Below, piece after piece: positions 12,240-23,254 of a stretch of DNA of 64,000 nt; the first letter of the stretch is position 1; each line of letters begins with the position of its first letter. The notes beneath the pieces are model-generated. The model did no database searches and was not told where the DNA came from. It saw only the letters and a list, made by a program, of their open reading frames with translations. Position numbers and translations under genes: made by a program. The stretch is from Siphonodentalium dalli (Eukaryota; Mollusca; Scaphopoda; Gadilida; Siphonodentaliidae), in contig CP136068.1 of assembly GCA_032622095.1 (NCBI GenBank), positions 121,649,989 through 121,713,988 on the forward strand, in the 5' to 3' direction.

Positions 12240-12900
12240 TCTCTCTTATATATTTATGTTTGTGTGTGTGTTGTACTTCATACAAATCTACGATTCTCGA
12301 CCGATCGGGACGAAACTTGGTAAGTGTGTGTAGTTTGACCAGGCGGTGGTCGTTGTCGTATTGGCGAGCGCGTGCGACGCCCGTGCAGCGCATGCGCAGA
12401 CGAGATCTCGGAAACGAGTGGAGCTATCGACTTTAAATTTGCTATGTGAATGTATCTTGCGCCGGGTACAAATTTTATCGGGTCGCCGAGCCCGTGCGAC
12501 GCCCGTGCAGCGCATGCGCAGACGAGATCTCGGAAACGGGTGGAGCTATCGACATGAAATTTTCTATGTGAATGTATCTTGCGCCGGGTACAAATTTTAT
12601 CGGGTCGCCGAGCCCATGCGACGCCCGTGCAGCGCATGCGCAGACGAGATCTCGGAAACGGGTGGAGCTTTCGACTTGAAATTTGATATGTGAATGTATC
12701 TTGCGCCGGGTACAAATTTTATCGGGTCGCCGAGGCCATGCGACGCCAGCTTCGCGCATGCGCAGACCAGATCTCGGAAACGGGTGGAGTTACCGGGTAC
12801 AAATTTTTCTTATTGAAACGCGTGGAGCTAAAAATTTAAAAAAAAATTTAAAAAAATGTCATGTTTCGGACAAGCCGCCGGTGGCGGGCTAACCTGCTAG
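12240..12900 (+). mobile_element. Helitron unit C1
   Basis: It starts TCTCTCTTATATATTT with a short GT tract. Four core repeats follow, of the variant GCAGCGCATGCGCAGAC in three and CTTCGCGCATGCGC in the last. It ends GCCGCCGGTGGCGGGC, TAACCTG and CTAG (12897-12900). Confidence 0.8.
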
Positions 12901-13572
12901 TCTACTATATATTTTGAGACTTCCGTATATAAATATGTGTGTGTGTACTTTATAGAATCGAAAACGGCTGGTCAGATCGAGCTCAAACTTCCTATCTAAG
13001 GGTAAAAACCCACGAGAATGGCCGTCGTCGCGTTTTGGACAAACTCTGAGCACTCATTCTCCAATCATCAAAATCACCGCAAGCGGCACTGCGGGGGTTA
13101 ATCACGTTGATAGTTAAAGAGCGTTCCTATCCGCAGTGTAGTTGATAAAGAGCGTATGTGCGTAATGTGATTCTTACGTCTGGGTTTGGGCGTGTGCGTT
13201 AGTATACAGACATGAGCGTGTTGTGTGATTCTAACGTACTTAGGGCTTCCTAGAAACGCGGATCGGGCCAGTTTTTCCGCCCTAGGTGATATTCACCTTG
13301 AAACGGGTACCCACAAATGATATATATGTGTGTGTCCTTTATAGACTCGAACTGATTGAGCTCAAACTTGCTATCTACGGGAAGTGTCGTGGACCGGTTA
13401 AAGTGTGACCCCGACCTGACCTTGACCTTGAAAATGATCAATTCAAGGTCAAATCGGGTAACATATTGAAAAACCAAAAATTAAAAACAAAAAATTTTAT
13501 TAAAAAATTAATTTTAAAAATTATAAACTCATGTTTCTGACGAACGCCGCCAGTGGCGGGCTAACCTGCTAG
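12901..13572 (+). mobile_element. Helitron unit D1
   Basis: It starts TCTACTATATATTTTGAG and ends GCCGCCAGTGGCGGGC, TAACCTG and CTAG. It lacks the 122-bp core and has its own middle section (GACTCGAACTGATTGAGC and CCTGACCTTGACC). Confidence 0.8.
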
Positions 13573-13675
13573 TCTATACTATATATTTTGAGACTTCGTA
13601 TATATGTGTGTGTGTGTGTGTGTACTTCATAGAATCCAAAACGCGTGTACATATTGAGCTCAAACTTCCTATGTA
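13573..13675 (+). mobile_element. 5' fragment of a Helitron unit
   Basis: These are the first 103 bp of a unit (TCTATACTATATATTTTG, long GT tract), cut off at the duplication breakpoint. The same 5' end continues as a full unit at 14974. Confidence 0.8.
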
Positions 13676-14301
13676 ACTTCATACAAATCTACGATTCTCG
13701 ACCGATCGGGACGAAACTTGGTAAGTGTGTGTAGTTTGACCAGGCGGTGGTCGTTGTCGTATTGGCGAGCGCGTGCGACGCCCGTGCAGCGCATGCGCAG
13801 ACGAGATCTCGGAAACGAGTGGAGCTATCGACTTTAAATTTGCTATGTGAATGTATCTTGCGCCGGGTACAAATTTTATCGGGTCGCCGAGCCCGTGCGA
13901 CGCCCGTGCAGCGCATGCGCAGACGAGATCTCGGAAACGGGTGGAGCTATCGACATGAAATTTTCTATGTGAATGTATCTTGCGCCGGGTACAAATTTTA
14001 TCGGGTCGCCGAGCCCATGCGACGCCCGTGCAGCGCATGCGCAGACGAGATCTCGGAAACGGGTGGAGCTTTCGACTTGAAATTTGATATGTGAATGTAT
14101 CTTGCGCCGGGTACAAATTTTATCGGGTCGCCGAGGCCATGCGACGCCAGCTTCGCGCATGCGCAGACCAGATCTCGGAAACGGGTGGAGTTACCGGGTA
14201 CAAATTTTTCTTATTGAAACGCGTGGAGCTAAAAATTTAAAAAAAAATTTAAAAAAATGTCATGTTTCGGACAAGCCGCCGGTGGCGGGCTAACCTGCTA
14301 G
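13676..14301 (+). mobile_element. Helitron unit C2 (5'-truncated duplicate)
   Basis: This is the duplicate of 12275-12900, lacking the 5' TC end and ending in CTAG at 14298-14301. Confidence 0.85.
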
Positions 14302-14973
14302 TCTACTATATATTTTGAGACTTCCGTATATAAATATGTGTGTGTGTACTTTATAGAATCGAAAACGGCTGGTCAGATCGAGCTCAAACTTCCTATCTAA
14401 GGGTAAAAACCCACGAGAATGGCCGTCGTCGCGTTTTGGACAAACTCTGAGCACTCATTCTCCAATCATCAAAATCACCGCAAGCGGCACTGCGGGGGTT
14501 AATCACGTTGATAGTTAAAGAGCGTTCCTATCCGCAGTGTAGTTGATAAAGAGCGTATGTGCGTAATGTGATTCTTACGTCTGGGTTTGGGCGTGTGCGT
14601 TAGTATACAGACATGAGCGTGTTGTGTGATTCTAACGTACTTAGGGCTTCCTAGAAACGCGGATCGGGCCAGTTTTTCCGCCCTAGGTGATATTCACCTT
14701 GAAACGGGTACCCACAAATGATATATATGTGTGTGTCCTTTATAGACTCGAACTGATTGAGCTCAAACTTGCTATCTACGGGAAGTGTCGTGGACCGGTT
14801 AAAGTGTGACCCCGACCTGACCTTGACCTTGAAAATGATCAATTCAAGGTCAAATCGGGTAACATATTGAAAAACCAAAAATTAAAAACAAAAAATTTTA
14901 TTAAAAAATTAATTTTAAAAATTATAAACTCATGTTTCTGACGAACGCCGCCAGTGGCGGGCTAACCTGCTAG
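14302..14973 (+). mobile_element. Helitron unit D2
   Basis: This is a duplicate of unit D1, 672 bp like D1, with a CTAG end at 14970-14973. Confidence 0.85.
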
Positions 14974-16051
14974 TCTATACTATATATTTTGAGACTTCGT
15001 ATATATGTGTGTGTGTGTGTGTGTACTTCATAGAATCCAAAACGCGTGTACATATTGAGCTCAAACTTCCTATGTAAGTGTCAAATCACACCGACACGAC
15101 CGTGGTCGCGGTTTAGAGAAACTCAGAGCACCCGTTCTCCAATCTCAAATCACCGCAAAGGCACGGCGTGGGTTAATCAAGTGATTATTTAATGAGCGTT
15201 TGTTTTTGACGCATCTCTATAAAGAGCGTCTGTTTCCCATTCAACGTTATTATCATCTGCATAGTTATACGGGAACGCAAACGTTATCGCTCGAAATTTA
15301 TTCCCTGCGAGCACGGATGGCGCGCTTTGTTTTTACAGTATATACCTTCGGTATATACCGAAATCATCCCAGATAATCACGAATATAGCATCAGATTTCT
15401 CCCCAGATATACCGTTATAAAGCTACTGGAATCTGCCAATCTACTATTAATATGTGTGTATATATGTGGGTACTTCATAGAATCGAAAACGCGTGTAGGA
15501 ACGGGCATCCCCACGGCAATGTCGGCAAATATATATGAGTGTGTCCTTTATAGACTCGAACCGATTGAGCTCAAACTTGCTAAATATTTACTGGGAAATT
15601 CCAGGCAATGCCGATTGAGCTCAAACTTGCTACCTACGGGAAGTGTCACATATATGTGTGTGTCCTTTATAGACTCGAACCGATTGAGCTCAAACTTGCT
15701 AAATACGGGAAGTGTCATGGACGGGTTCATTGAAAAACCAAAAAAAATCGGGTAAAATTGAAAAACAAAATTAAAAAGGCACAATTAACTCCTTGAAAAA
15801 CAAAACAAAATCGGGTAAAATTTAAAAACAAAAAATTCAATTAAAAAATTAAAAAAGCACAATTAACTCATTGAAAAACTAAATAATTAACTCATTGAAA
15901 AACAAAAAATTAAATTAAAATTGTCATGTTTCTGACTATATATTGCCGAAATTTGCTGCAAATGCAGCACAAGTGTATCGGAACCTGTTGCAATTGCTTT
16001 TTCGACCAAAGCCATGGGACGAATGCCGCCAGTGGCGGGCTAACCTGCTAG
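14974..16051 (+). mobile_element. Helitron unit E1
   Basis: It starts TCTATACTATATATTTTG. It carries a palindromic ACCTTCGGTATATACCG section near 15343, several copies of GATTGAGCTCAAACTTGC, and an A-rich 3' part. It ends GCCGCCAGTGGCGGGC and CTAG (16048-16051). Confidence 0.8.
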
Positions 16052-17078
16052 TCTATACTATATATTTTGAGACTTCCGTATGTGTGTACTTCATAGAATC
16101 CAAAACGCGTGTAAAGATTGAGCTCAAACTTCCTATGTAAGTGTCAAATCACACCGACACGACCGTGGTCGCGGTTTAGAGAAGCTCAGAGCACCCGTTC
16201 TCCAATCTCAAATCACCGCAAAGGCACGGCGGGGGTTAATCAAGTGATTATTTAATGAGCGTTTGTTTTTGACGCATCTCTATAAAGAGCGTCTTTTTCC
16301 CATTCAACGTTATTCGCATCTGCATAGTTATACGGGAACGCAAACGTTATCGCTCGAAATTTATTCCCTGTGAGCACGGATGGCGCGCTTTGTTTTTACA
16401 GTATATATATACCTTCGGTATATACCGTAATCATCCCAGATAATCACGAATATAGCATCAGATTTCTCCCCAGATATACCGTTATAAAGCTACTGGAATC
16501 TGCCAATCTACGGGAAATTCCAGGGAATGCCGATTGAGCTCAAACTTGCTACCTACGGGAAGTGTCATATATATGAGTGTGTCCTTTATAGACTCGAACC
16601 GATTGAGCTCAAACTTGCTAAATAAGAAAATAGCCCCCAATCCGTAAATATCAACAACAACGATATTACTAAATACACGTTTTCGGCAATGTGAGAGTTT
16701 TCGGGGAGCCGTGATGCCAACAACAACGACCCGAAGACAGATTTCCCGACGGGACGCGTTTGTTTTAAATTCAATGCAATGTTAAGCGTTGTCTGTCGTT
16801 CCTAGGAAGGGGGGGGGGATTTCTACGGGTAAATTTTTCCGCCAGAAAAAAAAAATATAATTAAAACAATTTACAATTTAATTAAAACAATTTAACATTA
16901 AAAAAAATTAACAATAAAAAAACAATTCAGAAACAAAATATATTAAATTTAAAAAACATTAAATTCATATTAAAAAATAAAAAACAAAAATAAATAAAAA
17001 CAAAATAATTACAAAAATGTCATGTTTCTGAAACAAAGCCATGGGACGAATGCCGCCAGTGGCGGGCTAACCTGCTAG
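16052..17078 (+). mobile_element. Helitron unit E2, last of the array
   Basis: It is related to E1 in its 5' half and in the last 50 bp. The interior between about 16620 and 16990 differs (Asn-rich-looking A/T sequence and a G-run near 16808). CTAG at 17075-17078 is followed by T, the expected host base. Confidence 0.8.
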
Positions 17079-18068
17079 TATTATATATATGGACAAATAT
17101 GTCCGTATTATACAAGAAAGCCAAACTGCGCACGTCATGAATTCCACGAAAAGGCGGCCATGTATACCGAGAATGGGTATTTGCATCATTAGCATGTCAT
17201 CGGGGAATGTCGTTGCTTCTTCTGTATTTCATTATTACTATCCAATGAATATATTTTGGAATGGTCACTGCCCTCACTATAATACAATCTCTTAAACACT
17301 AGTCCGTAAACCTGACTTTTATTATCAGAGCATAGCTCTATAAAAGTCAGGACTGTATATCACTGAAAGCAGTACTCCGTCACCAATATTTGGTATGGAC
17401 ATTTACTCGACTTTTCACAAGCGATAACACACACTAAAAAATATTATTTAACAACCAGAACTCCCACATACTTGTAGATCAGAGCTTCTAGTACATTTCT
17501 AGTGTGGTGTCAATGCATGTTTAAGATGTTAGTCGTGTCATTCTTCGCATAAAGCGAGAGCATATTTCTACCGCCTCGAACTTTCAGCCATTTTGTATTT
17601 GCAAAAATCCGTCAAAACAGTGAATTAGGAATCGGAAACGGAACGAACATAATTGGATTCCGGCTATAACATGTTCTTGTTTGTTTCGAGTTTATTTTCG
17701 ATTCAAATATTTATAAACATGAGAAATAAACTTAATGATTATATATGTATATATGCATGTAACCATTTCATAATCACCATCGTCATCATCCGACATCAAC
17801 ATATTATTATTAAAATCATCATCGCCATGATATCATCATAATATATTATCAAATCAATTTTTTTTCAAGGGCGTGGCTAAAGTGCCTTATTAAGTGTCCA
17901 AATTATTATTCCAACCTCTTTCCATCCTAATTGATTGAGAATTTTCCAAATTGACACCTTAACTTACCAACTGTCGTCAAATTGTAATATAAGGTAGCCA
18001 TACGGTCACTTATCGGCGTAGGTAATCGGCTTAAACTAATTGACGACTCTAAGACTATAATATTCAGA
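17079..18068. other. Unassigned stretch
   Basis: No gene is recognised. A small hairpin lies at 17311-17351 (CCTGACTTTTAT / ATAAAAGTCAGG). The remainder is AT-rich. Confidence 0.4.
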
Positions 18069-19147
18069 TAGTGATGGGCGGTTAACCGAGAAAACAACTC
18101 AGTTTCGATTTTTAACAATAAACCGAAAACCGACCCACGCGATTCTGCTCAAACCGATATTACGTTTTTTTTATATGTTTATTTTTCACTTAAATCAACT
18201 TATTATACCTCCCCAGGTACTTATTAGTTGATATTGTTATCAAATTATCGGCCTCACTGATCAATATTATATCGGAATGTGTCCATTTCGTCTCAGATAT
18301 GTGTTGTTATAATATCGTATAGGCGACTGTTTTTGTTCTTTTTCAAAACATATGGCCGAACAAAATAACGAACATGGTTCAACAAAAAGCCCTGTTTGGA
18401 GTTATTTTACGCGTCTAACTGGAGACGACTGCAAAAAAATGTCGCTGCTTAATATGTCATAAAACGTCGCTTAAACCAGAGTCCGGCTAACTATATGAAT
18501 GCCGAACGTACACAAGTCCAAATAAGGCGATAATCGCCAACCAAACTAACTCGAAAACTTAAGTAAATGGTATGAACACTTTGGTCGTCTGGACATTCCG
18601 ATGTGACGTAATCTGGTAGAAGTTTGCAGCCATTGTGCAGCTTGTAAAATATGTCGCAACATCACACACATAAAAGCGATCACACCGCAGTCATTGAATG
18701 TGGGTCAATCATACACGTGTCAATAATTGTTACACAGTCAGGTCAAGGACGCCCACTGTTTGTGAATTTGCTGCTGTTTGTGGTTGAATTCTCAGACACT
18801 AATCAATGCATATAATATGATAAATATGTTTTAAACATGTCAGAAAGGGATAAACAGTGAAGATGGGGGTGTTTATTTTTTAAAATACCGAATTGTACCG
18901 GTATCATCTTATCACGTTGGATTCAGTTTGCGTCGGCATTTTGTCCCGTTGTTTACCTGTGATCGCATTTCCTTCCTAAAAAATTGAACGTTATTGGGAC
19001 ATTATTGACTCTAATTGCGGTTACTTTGAAAGTATATTCATTTCAGTATAATTTCACTATCTAGTAAAAAAAAACGAACCGAAACCGATGTTTTTTCTCC
19101 CAGAAAAACCGAAACCGAACATAAAAAATCAAAACCGCCCATCTCTA
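18069..19147 (+). mobile_element. Decayed hAT-type element
   Basis: The ends read TAGTGATGGGCGGTT and AACCGCCCATCTCTA, a typical hAT-like terminal pair. Subterminal AAACCGAAACCG words occur at both ends. The interior encodes a broken BED-type zinc finger (18352-18490). The flanking 8-mers do not match, so the target duplication is lost or the exact ends are off by a few bases. Most of the transposase is gone. Confidence 0.65.
18352..18490 (+). pseudogene. hAT transposase N-terminus, BED zinc-finger fragment, frameshifted
   Basis: An ATG at 18352 opens a frame reading ...SPVWSYFTRLTGDDCK, which fits the W-x-Y-F start of a BED finger. The cysteine part CRCLICHKTSLK continues only in the +1 frame, after a run of seven A at 18433-18439. 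The shifted frame stops at 18488-18490. In intact hAT proteins the BED finger precedes the DDE domain and binds the element's subterminal repeats. Nothing of the catalytic domain is recognisable downstream. Confidence 0.6.
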
Positions 19148-20614
19148 CTCGGTTTCGACTCCATATTGTCGCTAATGCTTTGTCAACGTTATTGGCACGT
19201 AAATCTTATGTAAGCATAGCGATGGCGACGTGGTCGGAACTTGGGCGTTTGATACCGAGACCACTATTTGAATATTAATGTGTGTTCCAGAACGAAAAAG
19301 TTGAAGAAAATTGACAAATTTGTGAATTTAAAAACAGTTCAAACGTTAGTGTATTCCATGCCTCAGCCCGCACATATATACCAAATTTCATTAATATCCA
19401 TTGAGAAACAACGGTCCAAACATATAACACCCCGTTTACACATTTTATTTGGAGCCGGCCACGGCCTTGGCTTACACTTTATATTGTGTCCCCGCACATA
19501 TCGCCACGCCCTTGGTCATTGTTTCTTTGAAATCAAACTCCATTGTTTATTAAAACTTCAAATTCAAAAATGATTTGTTGCTGTTGCTTTCACTCGGTCG
19601 ATCGTTCCCGTAATTATCTGATCTCCTTTCCGGTTATGTAGTTGAAAGTTCGTTCCGCCTTTTCCGTTCCGTCAATTTACTACAGATCAAGTTTTAAATG
19701 TTGACAAATTAACGGTCTCGGATTTATCTCAAAGTTCGGATTATATTTCAAGAGTCAGGTATTGTACACAATGACTTCGTAATCTGCCACTATCACTTGA
19801 CCTTACAACATAATGGTAGCAGATAAAACCATCTAGTTATATGTGAATTTGGTGATTGAAATGAGGCGGGGTAGTGTCTATTTTTTTCCCGAAATAGTTT
19901 TTCGGCAAGCAGTCTACCATGTATTTTTAAAACAACTACAAATGTCACATTTTTATTTTTTTCGTCGGGTAGCTTGTTGATACTCACTCAGAACAGATTA
20001 GTCTTCAACATAATTTATATACAATGTTTGTATTTTCATGTTATAAGTGGGAAAAAAATTCATAATAATGGAAAAGCACTTGGAGGTCGTGAATAAAGCT
20101 ACGGCGGCCCAACTATTCGAGAGCGTCTAGCTCTGTTTGAATAGTTGGGTCCACCAACTACTTAAACACCAGATATTGTGTGACTGCATGGGGATCAATG
20201 ATGCGCGCATGCGCAGTCAACGCATATTTTCAGATTTGGCCAAATAAGGTCAAATGAACCAAAATATCATTTTCAAACAGCTCAAGAGTCATTCTATGTT
20301 AATAGTGAGGCATGTGTGGAAATGTTATGTTTGTCACATTTCCCATATCACAATCTGCCTCAATTACCATAGTATCCCCTTTTTGCACATATATTTTAGT
20401 ACTATGACGGTTTAACCCCTACCAACAACCCGTTTCTAAGGTAAAAACAGTCGCATAGCAAGCAACCGTTGCCATGGAAAGTATTTTCGTGATTGCCCCC
20501 ATATCTGAAAATAATACGTGGGACCTAATATACACATGTGCCAAGTTTTATGCTTTTATGACAATGTCCGCACTTAATTGTTACACAAAAAACTATACCA
20601 AAAAAAATCGCACG
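19148..20614. other. Unassigned stretch
   Basis: An imperfect palindrome lies at 20108-20149 (CCCAACTATTCGAGAGC / GCTCTGTTTGAATAGTTGGG). A single CGCGCATGCGCA site lies near 20204. The frame at 19268-19573 has no recognisable domain, so I do not call a gene. Confidence 0.4.
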
Positions 20615-21020
20615 GTGATTCCGTCACGCCCTTTGTGTGATTCCGTCACGGCGAACAAACCGAGTTAACTAGTAATATACACACAAGTGTGTGACAATGC
20701 GGCTTTTTTCTGCAAGTATAATGTATCTACTTTACTAATAGGGAACTTTTTCCAGGTCAGCTTGGCTGAATGAGCAGGGTTCTTCAATAGTACGGACCTA
20801 TACCCTCATATTGATGGCACTTTTTTGGTGATTCCGTCACGGACACAATTTGACCCAGAGTGAGATGATACTTAAATACACATATAGTTGTATATAATCA
20901 AACAACTTAGTATAGTATGTACAATGTTTTTTATTTTAAGCGGTACCCTACTGATCATAATTTTAGATTTTATAGGCCACAGAAACGTGAAATTCCGTAA
21001 AATTTGGTGATTCCGTCACG
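20615..21020. repeat. Four copies of the dyad GTGATTCCGTCACG
   Basis: Exact copies lie at 20615-20628, 20637-20650, 20828-20841 and 21007-21020. The word itself is a short inverted repeat (GTGA..TCAC). Three of the copies are preceded by G or TTTGG. The spacing is irregular (22, 191 and 179 bp). Its function is unknown. Confidence 0.85.
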
Positions 21021-21113
21021 CTGGAATTCATGACGTGCGTGCTGTGTTAAGTGTAATTGTTACTAGAAAACATTTGTGATTTAACCCCTGAAATACCATT
21101 GTATAATAAAATA

Positions 21114-22307
21114 CTAGCAGGTTAGCCCGCCACTGGCGGCATTCGTCCCATGGCTTTGGTCGATCCATTAATTTTAGTTTTTCAATGTAACCCCGTACAG
21201 GACCGGGCTACTCAAAAACCAAATTTCAAGTCGATAGCTCCATCCGTTTCCGAGATCTGGTCTGCGCATGCGCGAATCTGGCGTCGCACGGGCTCGGCGA
21301 CCCGATAAAATTCGTATCCGGGGCAAGATACATTCACATACCAAATTTCAAGTCGATAGCTCCACCCGTTTCCGATATCTCGTCTGCGCATGCGCTGCAC
21401 GGGCGTCGCACGGGCTCGCCAATACGACAGCGACGACCACCTGGCCAAACTACACCCACGTACTAAGTTTCGTCCCGATCGGTCGAGGTGTTGGTATCTG
21501 ATGCAAAAGACGAAATTGTGAGTGTTGGTCAATAGTCCCTGCCGTGAACCTCATCGTCGCAAAGAGCGGACAGTCAATTAACCCCGTTGTGAACCTCAAT
21601 CACCAACGCGACGTAAACATGTGTTGCGTTCTAAAAATAGGAAAGCACTTTCTCTCTGCATAATTCTGCTGATGCTAATAACGTTGCTCCCCGTAGGTAG
21701 CAATATCGTTGTTGTTGATATTTACGGCTTGGGGGCTATTTTCTTATTTAGCAAGTTTGAGCTCAATGGGTTAGAGTCTATAAAGGACACACTCATATAT
21801 ATGACACTTCCCGTAGGTAGCAAGTTTGAGCTCAATCGGCATTCCCTGGAATTTCCCGTAGATTGGTAGATTCCAGTAGCTTTATAACGGTATATCTGGG
21901 GAGAAATCTGATGCTATATTCGTGATTATCTGGGATGATTTCGGTATAAGGTATATACTGTAAAAACAAAGCGCGCCATCCGTGCTCGCAGGGAATAAAT
22001 TTCGAGCGATAACGTTTGCGTTCCCGTATAACTCTGCAGATGCGAATAACGTTGAATGGGAAAAAGACGCTCTTTATAGAGATGCGTCAAAAACAAACGC
22101 TCATTAAATAATCACTTGATTAACCCCCGCCGTGCCTTTGCGGTGATTTGAGATTGGAGAACGGGTGCTCTGAGCTTCTCTAAACCGCGACCACGGTCGT
22201 GTCGGTGTGATTTGACACTTACATAGGAAGTTTGAGCTCAATCTTTACACGCGTTTTGGATTCTATGAAGTACACACATACGGAAGTCTCAAAATATATA
22301 GTATAGA
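21114..22307 (-). mobile_element. Single minus-strand Helitron related to the array
   Basis: Read on the minus strand it starts TCTATACTATATATTTTGAG at 22307. It ends GCCGCCAGTGGCGGGC, TAACCTG and CTAG at 21117-21114. Flanking bases are A (5') and T (3') in its own orientation. It is a mosaic: the 5' half matches units E1 and E2. The 3' half holds two 122-bp cores and a GCCCGG-type internal end like units A and B, followed by the last ~60 bp of the E type. Confidence 0.8.
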
Positions 22308-23254
22308 TGATTTCGTTATAATTCTGTTAATTGAGCAAGTGAACTATAAAACAATAAAAGTAGTCCTATTACATACATATTAAAGTGATGTGAAACACTC
22401 CGATAGGGTTATCAAATATATAGACATTGAGAATACTCTTGCTCAAAGTGGAGATTATAATTTTTTTTACGAATATTTAATCCAAATTCAGAACATGCAC
22501 CGTCAATCTTATATATTAATTAAATGTAATGACTCTCAATGGCGAAATCATTTCTTTTAGCTTATCGTCGATAGTTGCGTCCCGAAGGTATCTGGAGAAG
22601 TCGGCCCCGCGCGAAGTCGGTCCCATACGAAGACGGTCGCACGCGAAGTCGGCCTCAGAGAAGTCGGCCCTATATTAATTAGAATCGAGATGTAAATATT
22701 TACAATCGAGCTTATTTCAGACGGAGTTTTTAATGGAGTGACATTATCGATTTCTTTGCAATTTTGACGATGTTAAAGGCCCACTTAATTTTCGAGTCGC
22801 CAATTATTATTTTTATAGTGACTTGATATACCGGTACGGTTTTAATAACAATCTATGCCATAAAATATGATTTAAATGCTATAATTCACCACTATTTGAA
22901 ACATTTGTGTATCAAGATGCCCACAGATAAATAGAAGACCCCCCCCCCCCATCTGTCACCCAGAAGGGGAAGAAATATCTTTACTATATAGAGTTATTCC
23001 CCCTGCATTGAAAATAATACTGATTTTTACTTCATTCTTGATGACAAAACGCGTTGGCAACTCAACAAAAACAATATGTCTACAGTTTATTACACCGGAT
23101 AAGTTGATTACAATGTTTTGGAGCTTCCTCTTTCAAATGGTATAATATGGCATATATTTTATATAATGTAATCTGGGGGATAGAACATTAAGTGGGCCTT
23201 TAATAGAATGCTACATTCCTCTAGTTTTTATCATTTTCACCCACCCAAAAAAGT
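22308..23254. other. Unassigned stretch with GAAGTCGG repeats
   Basis: Degenerate copies of GAAGTCGGCCC lie at about 22595-22670. A C-run lies near 22940. No exon is recognised. Confidence 0.4.

Larger units (their letters stand above)
12275..15076 (+). repeat. 1401-bp tandem duplication inside the Helitron array
   Basis: Block 12275-13675 is repeated as 13676-15076, and every stretch I compared was identical. The breakpoints (TATGTA|ACTTCAT at 13675/13676) fall inside units, not at CTAG|TC borders. So this is a later unequal exchange or replication event, or an assembly artefact. Copies of C, D and a D-type 5' end are therefore present twice. Confidence 0.9.
9493..17078 (+). mobile_element. 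Head-to-tail array of Helitron-like elements
   Basis: Successive units start TCT(n)ATATATTTTG and end with a GC-rich hairpin followed by CTAG. The hairpin is GCCCGG..CCGGGC-like or GCCGCCAGTGGCGG. Each CTAG is followed at once by the next unit's TC. The base before the array is A (9492) and the base after is T (17079), which matches the known Helitron rule of insertion between A and T without target duplication. Each unit has a GT-, TGTT- or TGTC-type microsatellite just inside its 5' end. No Rep or helicase reading frame exists, so all copies are non-autonomous. Confidence 0.85.

Noticed and set aside
9575-14293. Long overlapping open frames on both strands in the Helitron array (for example 119, 145 and 115 codons)
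   Set aside because: They run through a 122-bp repeat that is not a multiple of three. Different frames are open on both strands, they carry no known domain, and the composition follows the DNA repeat.
19268-19573. 101-codon plus-strand frame
   Set aside because: There is no domain, no splice context, and the text reads like a dispersed non-coding repeat.
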